NCBI RefSeq assembly: GCF_001189515.2
Contig: NZ_CP012069.2
Span: 310,001-374,000, forward strand
DNA: 64,000 bases
Direction: 5' to 3'
Source of the DNA: Olsenella sp. oral taxon 807
Lineage (GTDB): Bacteria; Actinomycetota; Coriobacteriia; Coriobacteriales; Atopobiaceae
Shown here: in pieces, positions 8,455 to 16,341 of the stretch
Position numbering within the stretch: the first letter of the stretch is position 1
How the letters are laid out: each line of letters opens with the position of its first letter
The notes under the pieces: generated by a model
Told to the model about the DNA's origin: nothing
What the model saw: only the letters and a program-made list of their open reading frames with translations
Databases searched by the model: none
Program-made: the position numbers and the translations under genes

Positions 8455-9495
8455 CTAGAAGAGCAGCGGCGCTCCTGGAATGTAGCTGTATATAAGTCCC
8501 ACCAAGAGGGCGATCATGAGAAACGAGCACATGGGAAACCATACAAAGAAGCCGAAGGATCTCTTTGCAATCATGTAGGTAAAGTACACAAGTATAGTGA
8601 TGCAGAGCGCTATATAAAAGTATGCAATTCCAGGAAAGCCTACGATAAAGGATGCGATCATTGCGAGTTTGAAGTCTCCCGCACCCACACCACGACTATT
8701 CCACCGTTTTCTTCCGATGAACATAGCTAAAGAAAACATGCCGAAGGTGAGGGCAAATGACGCGAATCCACCAAGCAAGCTCCATGGATCTGCTATGGCG
8801 CAAACGATGCGGAAGACGATTCCGAGTGCGGCTATGGTCAGTACAATCTCGTTTGGGATGATGCGGATGAGGATATCGACCCACGAAGAGATCAAAGCTA
8901 TGCTCACAAACAGGCAGAACACGATGGCAAGGGTTACGCGTATTACTAGGGGAATCGTCTCGTTAAGAGCGAGGATGCCTCCACCGATGCCGCACAGGAG
9001 TGGGTGCAGGATAGGCAACAGTATCCGGGCGAGCTTGCGTGAGCGATCGTCCGCGCAATGTAGGGACAACTCCTTGCTGCGCTTGCCCTCTTTCTGCGCA
9101 TCTTTCTGCTCGCCGTCGCCCTTGCCCTCATCGGCCTGGCGGCCTCGCTCGCCCTTGCCCTCCTCCGGCTCGCCGTCGCCCTTGCCCTCATCGGCCTGGC
9201 GGCCTCGCTCGCCCTTGCCCTCCTCCGGCTCGCCGTCGCCCTTGCCCTCATCGGCCTGGCGGCCTCGCTCGCCCTTGCCCTCCTCCGGCTCGCCGTCGCC
9301 CTTGCCCTCATCGGCCTGGCGGCCTCGCTCGCCCTTGCCCTCCTCCGGCTCGCCGTCGCCCTTGCCCTCAGCCGCCTTGCGCCTTTGCTCGCGCTTGTAG
9401 TCAACAACCTTCCATGAGATCTTGTTTAGAAAGACACCGAGGACAATGCCATATATGCAGGCGAGAGAGAAGATGCTGAGCATTGCTATGGACAT
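8455..9495 (-). CDS. tadV: Type IV prepilin peptidase (TadV/CpaA-like) with repeat-expanded cytoplasmic loop
   Basis: Membrane aspartyl protease expected to cleave the Flp prepilins encoded nearby. 346 residues. The C-terminal two thirds carry the two catalytic-Asp motifs of family A24: SWVDILIRIIPNE and the GxGD box GVGAGDFKL. The N-terminal membrane helix (LSIFSLACIYGIVLGVFL) is followed by a highly charged loop of about 115 residues, made mostly of exact 20-residue repeats (EEGKGERGRQADEGKGDG). No zinc-cysteine methylase domain is present, as is usual for TadV. ATG 9495 with GGAAGG 12 nt upstream. It points away from the pilin genes and has its own promoter region. Confidence 0.85.
   Translation of the reverse strand: MSIAMLSIFSLACIYGIVLGVFLNKISWKVVDYKREQRRKAAEGKGDGEPEEGKGERGRQADEGKGDGEPEEGKGERGRQADEGKGDGEPEEGKGERGRQADEGKGDGEPEEGKGERGRQADEGKGDGEQKDAQKEGKRSKELSLHCADDRSRKLARILLPILHPLLCGIGGGILALNETIPLVIRVTLAIVFCLFVSIALISSWVDILIRIIPNEIVLTIAALGIVFRIVCAIADPWSLLGGFASFALTFGMFSLAMFIGRKRWNSRGVGAGDFKLAMIASFIVGFPGIAYFYIALCITILVYFTYMIAKRSFGFFVWFPMCSFLMIALLVGLIYSYIPGAPLLF
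9109..9370 (-). repeat. 60-bp in-frame tandem repeat inside tadV
   Basis: Four identical 60-bp units (9121-9360) with partial units at both ends. Sixty is a multiple of three, so unit gain or loss keeps the gene in frame and changes only the length of the charged loop by 20 residues per unit. The perfect identity points to recent or ongoing slippage. Confidence 0.97.
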
Positions 9496-11226
9496 AATCG
9501 AGAAAACCTTCCGCTAAAAATTTTTCGAGGCTCGTCACTCGTCACAGATGGTTTGTGTGCTGAGCGCATTGCTCCGTACTATTGGTATCTTATTCCCTTT
9601 TTGCGGCTGAGAATCTGATCAACCAAGAAAAATTAAGCCTAAATCAAGCTGTCAGAGCCTGAAGCGCTCATAGTCCCTGAGAGTATGAGAGTAATCCCAA
9701 TAAGGAGGTGCAGCTTCGAGTATGGACAGAGGTAAAGATGATACCCCATACCACAGTAAGAGAGGTAAGAGAGCGTGCCGCTGTTGCTTGGCTGAAGCCA
9801 GTTGGGTGGACGTGTGGCGGGCTGCAAGCGGGCTCGACTCGGCGCGTTCGGAATGATTTAGTTCAGTGCTAATACCAAGAGATCCTCGTCCCTTTGAGGC
9901 ACCCCAAGTCAATCGAGCCGGGAGGGAGTGGGTCTGGCAGTGACGGTTAAGGTGGAGTGGGCACATCTTCGTGCTGGCGAAACCGTTTCCTGCGATAATT
10001 ATGACGATCTCGGCGCCGTGTACCGACAGTCCTGACACAACGTAACGATGGACGTCGTCTTCTTCATAATGTCCGGCTTTGGCGTAATGCTTGGTAGCGC
10101 GAGGAGGGACCCCAAGGGCATCGCTCTAACTGGTGATGTCCGAGAAGCGTTCATCTTCGGTCGGTGTCATGTCAAGAGAACCCTGCTACTTTCGATGGAC
10201 TTGACGCTTTTTCAGTCGATAATCGGGCATATAGTGGGCTCTTCGAGGGTCTATGTAGGTTAACGCTCTGATGAAGACGTCAACCTGGCGACGGCGCCAC
10301 TCATGTAGAGCCTGTCTTCTCGACCAAGGGAGAGGCGGCCACCGAGGGGGCGCCGCCGGCACACCATGGCGGTTGAGCCACTCGTGCCACCCGACGCAGT
10401 TCGTGTCGCAACTCGCATCGCAGCTCACGGCGCAACAGTGTACACGAATGACCCAAAACGGCTCCGAGAGGCCATTTTAGCCGATCTGTGTACACTTCTG
10501 CGTTCCCACGGTCGCTTTCGCGACCGGACGGGGATACGGGTCCCACGACATCGACGGCCCCATGACACTCGTGATGCTAGGGCGCTCGGACCTGAGATCC
10601 ACCCCACCGGGGCGGTGGCGAAACCACCCACACGAGCTCACGAAGCTTCATATAGTGCTTGCTCACTCGCTGAATAGCGTCTGCTGGCTCCCCTCATCTC
10701 TCTTCTGCATCGGTCTCGTGAGCCCCGGCCAATACGATCCATAAAGGGATGTCTAATCACTCCGAGGGCTATGGTCATTGGAGCGGCTGCCTGAATCGTG
10801 CTTTCCGCTACTTCCGGCCCCTCCTTGGCTACATTGAGGATGTCAACCTGCTCTTTGACGATCTCTGCTACGGGCAGCCTATCGCAGGGTACTCCACGTG
10901 ACGGTGGAGGGTAAAGGCAATCAGCTCAGGGTACGCCTGTAGCAGAGATTTACGTTAGAGTTCGAGAGAGGCCCTGATGCGAGCTCCTAAAAAGTTCAAG
11001 TGGTGTAGAGGAAGTGTGAAACATTGGTAGCTAAGATTAAGGCGGAGTTTTGAATCCTTTGAGATAATGCGAGGTAGATAGATGTGTCTAAGGAAAATAT
11101 AAGTTGACTAAATAAAAAAATTAGATTCTGAATATGGCTGTAGCTAGGTTTGGATACAATACAAATAGAGCAAAAGAGAACCAAAGATATTGGTACAATA
11201 TCAACGCGTGAGAGTATGGAGGAGAG
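9496..11226. other. Gene-poor region between tadV and the pilin genes
   Basis: No frame here looks like a real gene on either strand. The first part must hold the tadV promoter. A GTGTACAC-containing element at 10432-10646 is shared with 56357-56576. Around 10795-10900 a plus-strand frame reads RAFRYFRPLLGYIEDVNLLF before a stop, which could be a decayed gene end. The last 200 bp are A/T-rich with TTGACT near 11104 and two TACAAT hexamers (11155, 11194), and probably contain the pilin promoter. Confidence 0.5.
10432..10646. repeat. Dispersed GTGTACAC element, copy 1
   Basis: About 215 bp matching 56357-56576. Two palindromes GTGTACAC at 10438-10445 and 10488-10495 are exactly 50 bp apart in both copies. 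The strongest shared blocks are the interval between the palindromes, GGGTCCCACGACATCGACGG and the end ACGAGCTCACGAAGC. No conserved reading frame; it could be an RNA gene, a small mobile element or the end of one. Confidence 0.75.
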
Positions 11227-11382
11227 ATGATCAGAAAGCTGGTCAACGAGGAGAGCGGACAGGGTCTGGTCGAGTACGCGATGATCCTTGTATTAGTCTC
11301 TGTCGTAGCGATTGCAAGCGTAACAGGTCTAAGTAATAACCTGCATAATATCTACAATAACTCAATTAATCAATTGCCGTAG
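11227..11382 (+). CDS. flp: Divergent Flp pilin
   Basis: 51-residue Flp-type pilin that precedes the pilin array. It reads MIRKLVNEESGQGLVEYAMI, then a hydrophobic helix VLVSVVAIASVTGLSNN and the tail SINQLP. The Flp motif with the G/xxxxE processing site is present (ESGQGLVEYA), so the prepilin peptidase should cut before QGLVEYA. GGAGGAGAG abuts the ATG. It differs from the array pilins in the leader and whole C-terminal half; base composition is also more A/T-rich. It may be a minor pilin or an older copy. Confidence 0.85.
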   Translation: MIRKLVNEESGQGLVEYAMILVLVSVVAIASVTGLSNNLHNIYNNSINQLP

Positions 11383-11460
11383 AAGTGATGCTTACATCAG
11401 CAAAGCAGCTGGTGTTGCATAGTCGTGTCTAACATGAAGAGGTATTTGGGAGGAGGAAGC

Positions 11461-11625
11461 ATGAAGGACATGGTATCTTGGCTCAGCAACGAGGAGAGCG
11501 GACAGGGCCTGGTCGAGTACGCGCTGATCCTGGCGCTCATCGCGATCGTCGTCATCATTGCGCTGACGTTCCTCGGCAACAACGTCAACAACAAGTTCAA
11601 CAACGTCACCAACGCCCTCCACTAG
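11461..11625 (+). CDS. flp: Flp pilin, array copy 1
   Basis: 54-residue prepilin that forms the shaft of the Tad/Flp pilus after cleavage by the A24 peptidase. A short positively charged leader MKDMVSWLSNEESG is followed by the Flp motif QGLVEYALI, a hydrophobic helix LALIAIVVIIALTFL and the polar tail GNNVNNKFNNVTNALH. The ribosome site GGGAGGAGGAAG lies just before the ATG. In the spacer after each long-period copy, CGCCGGGG and CCCCGGCG can form a stable hairpin without a U tract, which could stabilise or tune individual cistrons. Its upstream region (11383-11460) is unique, so this is the first gene of the array transcript. Confidence 0.95.
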   Translation: MKDMVSWLSNEESGQGLVEYALILALIAIVVIIALTFLGNNVNNKFNNVTNALH

Positions 11626-11686
11626 GCGTAGGCTGGCCGCCGCCGGGGCCCGCCCCCGGCGACGCACGAAGACACGAGGAGGAAGC

Positions 11687-11851
11687 ATGAAGGACATGGT
11701 ATCTTGGCTCAGCAACGAGGAGAGCGGACAGGGCCTGGTCGAGTACGCGCTGATCCTGGCGCTCATCGCGATCGTCGTCATCATTGCGCTGACGTTCCTC
11801 GGCAACAACGTCAACAACAAGTTCAACAACGTCACCAACGCCCTCCACTAG
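11687..11851 (+). CDS. flp: Flp pilin, array copy 2
   Basis: Same 54-residue product as copy 1; gene and 61-bp spacer appear identical to copies 3 and 4. Confidence 0.95.
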   Translation: MKDMVSWLSNEESGQGLVEYALILALIAIVVIIALTFLGNNVNNKFNNVTNALH

Positions 11852-11912
11852 GCGTAGGCTGGCCGCCGCCGGGGCCCGCCCCCGGCGACGCACGAAGACA
11901 CGAGGAGGAAGC

Positions 11913-12077
11913 ATGAAGGACATGGTATCTTGGCTCAGCAACGAGGAGAGCGGACAGGGCCTGGTCGAGTACGCGCTGATCCTGGCGCTCATCGCGATCG
12001 TCGTCATCATTGCGCTGACGTTCCTCGGCAACAACGTCAACAACAAGTTCAACAACGTCACCAACGCCCTCCACTAG
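11913..12077 (+). CDS. flp: Flp pilin, array copy 3
   Basis: Encodes the same 54 residues as copy 1, ending NALH, with its own GAGGAGGAAGC ribosome site. Confidence 0.95.
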   Translation: MKDMVSWLSNEESGQGLVEYALILALIAIVVIIALTFLGNNVNNKFNNVTNALH

Positions 12078-12138
12078 GCGTAGGCTGGCCGCCGCCGGGG
12101 CCCGCCCCCGGCGACGCACGAAGACACGAGGAGGAAGC

Positions 12139-12303
12139 ATGAAGGACATGGTATCTTGGCTCAGCAACGAGGAGAGCGGACAGGGCCTGGTCGAGTACGC
12201 GCTGATCCTGGCGCTCATCGCGATCGTCGTCATCATTGCGCTGACGTTCCTCGGCAACAACGTCAACAACAAGTTCAACAACGTCACCAACGCCCTCCAC
12301 TAG
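12139..12303 (+). CDS. flp: Flp pilin, array copy 4
   Basis: Encodes the same 54 residues as copy 1; followed by the standard 61-bp hairpin spacer. Confidence 0.95.
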   Translation: MKDMVSWLSNEESGQGLVEYALILALIAIVVIIALTFLGNNVNNKFNNVTNALH

Positions 12304-12364
12304 GCGTAGGCTGGCCGCCGCCGGGGCCCGCCCCCGGCGACGCACGAAGACACGAGGAGGAAGC

Positions 12365-12529
12365 ATGAAGGACATGGTATCTTGGCTCAGCAACGAGGAG
12401 AGCGGACAGGGCCTGGTCGAGTACGCGCTGATCCTGGCGCTCATCGCGATCGTCGTCATCATTGCGCTGACGTTCCTCGGCAACAACGTCAACAACAAGT
12501 TCAACAACGTCACCAACGCCCTCAACTAG
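12365..12529 (+). CDS. flp: Flp pilin, array copy 5 (Asn-ended variant)
   Basis: Ends NALN instead of NALH (AAC for CAC), and the spacer behind it is 55 bp with a different hairpin, palindromic CCGGGGCCCCGG. Marks the end of the first block. Confidence 0.95.
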   Translation: MKDMVSWLSNEESGQGLVEYALILALIAIVVIIALTFLGNNVNNKFNNVTNALN

Positions 12530-12584
12530 GCGTAGGCTGGCCGCCGCCGGGGCCCCGGTGCCACACGAGACACGAGGAGGAAGC

Positions 12585-12749
12585 ATGAAGGACATGGTAT
12601 CTTGGCTCAGCAACGAGGAGAGCGGACAGGGCCTGGTCGAGTACGCGCTGATCCTGGCGCTCATCGCGATCGTCGTCATCATTGCGCTGACGTTCCTCGG
12701 CAACAACGTCAACAACAAGTTCAACAACGTCACCAACGCCCTCCACTAG
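12585..12749 (+). CDS. flp: Flp pilin, array copy 6
   Basis: First unit of the second block; product identical to copy 1. Confidence 0.95.
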   Translation: MKDMVSWLSNEESGQGLVEYALILALIAIVVIIALTFLGNNVNNKFNNVTNALH

Positions 12750-12810
12750 GCGTAGGCTGGCCGCCGCCGGGGCCCGCCCCCGGCGACGCACGAAGACACG
12801 AGGAGGAAGC

Positions 12811-12975
12811 ATGAAGGACATGGTATCTTGGCTCAGCAACGAGGAGAGCGGACAGGGCCTGGTCGAGTACGCGCTGATCCTGGCGCTCATCGCGATCGTC
12901 GTCATCATTGCGCTGACGTTCCTCGGCAACAACGTCAACAACAAGTTCAACAACGTCACCAACGCCCTCCACTAG
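12811..12975 (+). CDS. flp: Flp pilin, array copy 7
   Basis: Product identical to copy 1; standard 61-bp spacers on both sides. Confidence 0.95.
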   Translation: MKDMVSWLSNEESGQGLVEYALILALIAIVVIIALTFLGNNVNNKFNNVTNALH

Positions 12976-13036
12976 GCGTAGGCTGGCCGCCGCCGGGGCC
13001 CGCCCCCGGCGACGCACGAAGACACGAGGAGGAAGC

Positions 13037-13201
13037 ATGAAGGACATGGTATCTTGGCTCAGCAACGAGGAGAGCGGACAGGGCCTGGTCGAGTACGCGC
13101 TGATCCTGGCGCTCATCGCGATCGTCGTCATCATTGCGCTGACGTTCCTCGGCAACAACGTCAACAACAAGTTCAACAACGTCACCAACGCCCTCCACTA
13201 G
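13037..13201 (+). CDS. flp: Flp pilin, array copy 8
   Basis: Product identical to copy 1; standard spacer follows. Confidence 0.95.
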   Translation: MKDMVSWLSNEESGQGLVEYALILALIAIVVIIALTFLGNNVNNKFNNVTNALH

Positions 13202-13262
13202 GCGTAGGCTGGCCGCCGCCGGGGCCCGCCCCCGGCGACGCACGAAGACACGAGGAGGAAGC

Positions 13263-13427
13263 ATGAAGGACATGGTATCTTGGCTCAGCAACGAGGAGAG
13301 CGGACAGGGCCTGGTCGAGTACGCGCTGATCCTGGCGCTCATCGCGATCGTCGTCATCATTGCGCTGACGTTCCTCGGCAACAACGTCAACAACAAGTTC
13401 AACAACGTCACCAACGCCCTCCACTAG
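13263..13427 (+). CDS. flp: Flp pilin, array copy 9
   Basis: Product identical to copy 1; standard spacer follows. Confidence 0.95.
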   Translation: MKDMVSWLSNEESGQGLVEYALILALIAIVVIIALTFLGNNVNNKFNNVTNALH

Positions 13428-13488
13428 GCGTAGGCTGGCCGCCGCCGGGGCCCGCCCCCGGCGACGCACGAAGACACGAGGAGGAAGC

Positions 13489-13653
13489 ATGAAGGACATG
13501 GTATCTTGGCTCAGCAACGAGGAGAGCGGACAGGGCCTGGTCGAGTACGCGCTGATCCTGGCGCTCATCGCGATCGTCGTCATCATTGCGCTGACGTTCC
13601 TCGGCAACAACGTCAACAACAAGTTCAACAACGTCACCAACGCCCTCCACTAG
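13489..13653 (+). CDS. flp: Flp pilin, array copy 10
   Basis: Product identical to copy 1; standard spacer follows. Confidence 0.95.
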   Translation: MKDMVSWLSNEESGQGLVEYALILALIAIVVIIALTFLGNNVNNKFNNVTNALH

Positions 13654-13714
13654 GCGTAGGCTGGCCGCCGCCGGGGCCCGCCCCCGGCGACGCACGAAGA
13701 CACGAGGAGGAAGC

Positions 13715-13879
13715 ATGAAGGACATGGTATCTTGGCTCAGCAACGAGGAGAGCGGACAGGGCCTGGTCGAGTACGCGCTGATCCTGGCGCTCATCGCGAT
13801 CGTCGTCATCATTGCGCTGACGTTCCTCGGCAACAACGTCAACAACAAGTTCAACAACGTCACCAACGCCCTCAACTAG
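13715..13879 (+). CDS. flp: Flp pilin, array copy 11 (Asn-ended variant)
   Basis: Same NALN ending and 55-bp spacer as copy 5, so copies 5 and 11 close the two blocks in the same way. Confidence 0.95.
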   Translation: MKDMVSWLSNEESGQGLVEYALILALIAIVVIIALTFLGNNVNNKFNNVTNALN

Positions 13880-13934
13880 GCGTAGGCTGGCCGCCGCCGG
13901 GGCCCCGGTGCCACACGAGACACGAGGAGGAAGC

Positions 13935-14099
13935 ATGAAGGACATGGTATCTTGGCTCAGCAACGAGGAGAGCGGACAGGGCCTGGTCGAGTACGCGCTG
14001 ATCCTAGTACTCGTCTCGATCGTCGTCATCACGGCGCTGACGTTCCTCGGCAACAACGTCAACAACAAGTTCAACAACGTCGCCAATGCTATCAAGTAG
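13935..14099 (+). CDS. flp: Flp pilin, array copy 12 (terminal divergent copy)
   Basis: Leader and first 24 residues equal the others, but the helix reads LVLVSIVVITALTFL and the end is NNVANAIK. The VLVS stretch resembles the divergent pilin at 11227, hinting that this copy and that one are closer to the ancestral form while copies 1-11 were homogenised. Confidence 0.95.
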   Translation: MKDMVSWLSNEESGQGLVEYALILVLVSIVVITALTFLGNNVNNKFNNVANAIK

Positions 14100-14134
14100 T
14101 TCTTGTAGTACAATAGACTGGCAATGATCAATTC

Positions 14135-14170
14135 GGCCGGACAGTCTTTAACGGCTGTTCGGCCATGTTT
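14135..14170 (+). terminator. Hairpin after pilin array, possible attenuator
   Basis: GGCCGGACAG (14135-14144) pairs with CTGTTCGGCC (14155-14164), followed by ATGTTTCTG. The U tract is weak, so it may allow partial read-through into cpaB while keeping pilin mRNA in excess. Confidence 0.55.
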
Positions 14171-14192
14171 CTGTATGAGATAGGATTCTAGT

Positions 14193-15041
14193 ATGAACTT
14201 GCCATTTACATCGTCTGGGTCGTATGAGGATGGGGCATCGAGGATGCGCGTGATCGCTATAGTGGCAGGTGTGCTCCTTGTAGCTATATTAGGGTATATT
14301 GTGATATCTGGTAAACTGTTTAGCGGAGGTGGGGCACCTGCCAAACAGACAATTGTTGTCGCAAAACAGGAGATTCCAGCTTATACCGCCATTACACCCG
14401 ACATGGTTACTACGATCGATGTAACCTCCGGGAATTATCTTATCAATACCGCAGACAAACCGGAAACGGTCGTGGGCACAATTGCCCAGTCGCCTATTGG
14501 AGCGGGGCAGATAGTATACAAGAATCAGATCTCACGAATAGATCTCATTGCTGGTGGCAATCCGTTGTTTATGACCTTGAAGGATGGGCAGCGCGCAATG
14601 AGCTTGGATGTCAATGAGGTCACGGGCGTCTCTAACCTCCTGAGGGTAGGTAACAGGGTAGACATCATTGCGGTCTACAGCGGAAAAGAGGGTAGTGGCG
14701 GAAGCACTCACGGACTCGCTTCGACAGTCCTGCAGAATGTGCCTATCTTGGCGATAGGGAAGCAATATGAGAGTACCCCAGGTACGCCTGCCCCTAAGGC
14801 GAATAAGGATGGGTCAAGCGATTCGAGTAACACAAGCTCTAGTGACCAGAGTTCCTCCTCTAGTTCTGATAAGAGCGAATACTCGACTGTAACATTCCAG
14901 CTCTCCTCGCTGCAGGATGGCGAGAAGCTCGCACTAGCTATGAATCTTGATGGTGTAAAGATTTATCTGGCGCTTCGTTCTCAAAACGATAACGAGATTG
15001 TTCAGTTGCCGACTATCAACTCGACCGAGGTCTTCAGCTAA
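14193..15041 (+). CDS. cpaB: Flp pilus assembly protein CpaB/RcpC
   Basis: 282-residue membrane-anchored extracytoplasmic component of the Tad machine. A single N-terminal membrane helix (about residues 20-42, VIAIVAGVLLVAILGYIV) is followed by the SAF-type domain (IVVAKQEIPAYTAITPDMV) and the RcpC region with AMSLDVNEVTGVSNLLRVGNRVDI. A Ser-rich low-complexity insert (residues about 208-226) precedes the last strands. In diderms this protein meets the secretin; no secretin gene is present here, fitting a Gram-positive Tad system. First gene of the assembly operon. Confidence 0.9.
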   Translation: MNLPFTSSGSYEDGASRMRVIAIVAGVLLVAILGYIVISGKLFSGGGAPAKQTIVVAKQEIPAYTAITPDMVTTIDVTSGNYLINTADKPETVVGTIAQSPIGAGQIVYKNQISRIDLIAGGNPLFMTLKDGQRAMSLDVNEVTGVSNLLRVGNRVDIIAVYSGKEGSGGSTHGLASTVLQNVPILAIGKQYESTPGTPAPKANKDGSSDSSNTSSSDQSSSSSSDKSEYSTVTFQLSSLQDGEKLALAMNLDGVKIYLALRSQNDNEIVQLPTINSTEVFS

Positions 15042-15063
15042 AGAGAAGGGGTAGGTAAGATCG

Positions 15064-16341
15064 ATGGCAATCAATGTCTTCCTCTTTGGACAAAGTTCCG
15101 AACGTGAGGGAATCCTCATGTCCTCCTTTAAAGCAGAGGACGGGTTTAGGGTTGTTGGTGGTACAGAAAAAGAAGGCGATGTTATAGGCGCCATTGATTC
15201 TCTGCGGGTGAGGATCCTTGCGCTCTATGTCGATGGATCGGATGCGGTGTTTCGTGTTGCACAGCAAGTGTACGCGCTGCGTCCAAAGGTCATTGTCATT
15301 GCCATAGTGAAGCAAGGCCTTAACGAGGATCAGTTGCGAGGGTTGCTATCCTGTGGAATCAGTGGATCCTTCCTAGAGGATAGTCCGCATGCGGCGATAG
15401 TAGATGGTATACGTCGCTCCGTGTCCATTGAGACGGGACGTATCGATGCGATAACAGGGTCGAGTGCAATCGCAGATACCAAGTATATTTCGTTTGTGTC
15501 TGCAAAGGGCGGCATCGGATGCACTACGTTCATGTCAAGCCTGGCGGTTGATCTCGCTCGCCAAGGGAACAAGGTGCTCGTGATAGACCTTGATCTACAA
15601 TATGGCGATGGGGGTATCTTCTTTGGGATCGACTCGCGCATGAACTTGGGTGAGTTACTTCAGGAGCGCGTCAGTCCGACCATTGATGATATCCGCCAAT
15701 ACGTTGCTATTCACGATTCGGGCGTGAACATCCTCTGCAGTCCGTGCAGTCCAGAGATCGCGGAGAAGATCGGAAGCTCGCAGGTCGATAGACTTTTGTC
15801 GGCCGTACGTAGCTACTATGACTTTGTCCTCATCGATACGGGTACAATTTTTGATGACATTATGATTACGGTCTGTGAGCAGTCCACTTATGTCGTGGTC
15901 TGTGCAAGGCCAGACATCTCGGTCCTGAGGCATACGAAGAGGCTCTTCTCCCTGCTGCATTCGCTTAATCAGTCAGATAAGATTCGTCTCTTGGTTACCT
16001 TCTATGATCCGAGGGGAAGAATCAAGATTCCTGACGTCGAAAAGGTCTTTGGGACGCGGGTATGGGCCAGTATGCCATATGACTATCAGCTTGCCTCGGC
16101 GGCAATCAATAGGGGTGTACCGGTTTCCCTTGCTGCACCAAGGTCAGGAATCGCGCAGGCTAGTGGCATGTTGGCGAGCCAGCTTTCCGGCTCGCAACAA
16201 AGGCCGGTGAGCGGAGCTGGTATGAATGCAATGCCAATGAATGCCATGCCTGCTGGTATGCCTATGCCTGGTCAGCAAAAGCAGCCAAAAGAGCGTAAGC
16301 CACTGTTTAACATATCCTTTGGTAAGAAGAAGGGACAGTAA
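15064..16341 (+). CDS. tadZ: Tad pilus localisation ATPase TadZ/CpaE
   Basis: 425 residues. The N-terminal third resembles a degenerate response-regulator receiver (FLFGQSSEREGIL ... RPKVIVIAIVKQG), and the rest is a MinD/ParA-like ATPase. The deviant Walker A box SAKGGIGCTT at about 145-154 carries the signature lysine; VLVIDLDLQYGDGG and FVLIDTG are the following motifs. The C-terminal 50 residues are Met/Pro/Gly-rich with repeated NAMP. Members of this family place the pilus assembly complex in the cell. The stop codon directly abuts the tadA ATG, so the two are translationally coupled. Confidence 0.92.
   Translation: MAINVFLFGQSSEREGILMSSFKAEDGFRVVGGTEKEGDVIGAIDSLRVRILALYVDGSDAVFRVAQQVYALRPKVIVIAIVKQGLNEDQLRGLLSCGISGSFLEDSPHAAIVDGIRRSVSIETGRIDAITGSSAIADTKYISFVSAKGGIGCTTFMSSLAVDLARQGNKVLVIDLDLQYGDGGIFFGIDSRMNLGELLQERVSPTIDDIRQYVAIHDSGVNILCSPCSPEIAEKIGSSQVDRLLSAVRSYYDFVLIDTGTIFDDIMITVCEQSTYVVVCARPDISVLRHTKRLFSLLHSLNQSDKIRLLVTFYDPRGRIKIPDVEKVFGTRVWASMPYDYQLASAAINRGVPVSLAAPRSGIAQASGMLASQLSGSQQRPVSGAGMNAMPMNAMPAGMPMPGQQKQPKERKPLFNISFGKKKGQ

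Larger units (their letters stand above)
11461..14099 (+). repeat. Tandem array of twelve Flp pilin gene units
   Basis: Direct repeat with a 226-bp period (165-bp gene plus 61-bp spacer), except two 220-bp units. Genes start at 11461, 11687, 11913, 12139, 12365, 12585, 12811, 13037, 13263, 13489, 13715 and 13935. Most units look identical to the base. The units starting at 12365 and 13715 share a variant last codon (Asn instead of His) and a 55-bp spacer, so the array appears to be two blocks (five and six units) plus a terminal variant gene. Confidence 0.97.

Noticed and set aside
11606-14344. Repeated minus-strand frames of about 150 codons across the pilin array
   Set aside because: They are antisense products of the 226-bp repeat; the pilin genes have ribosome sites and the Flp motif.
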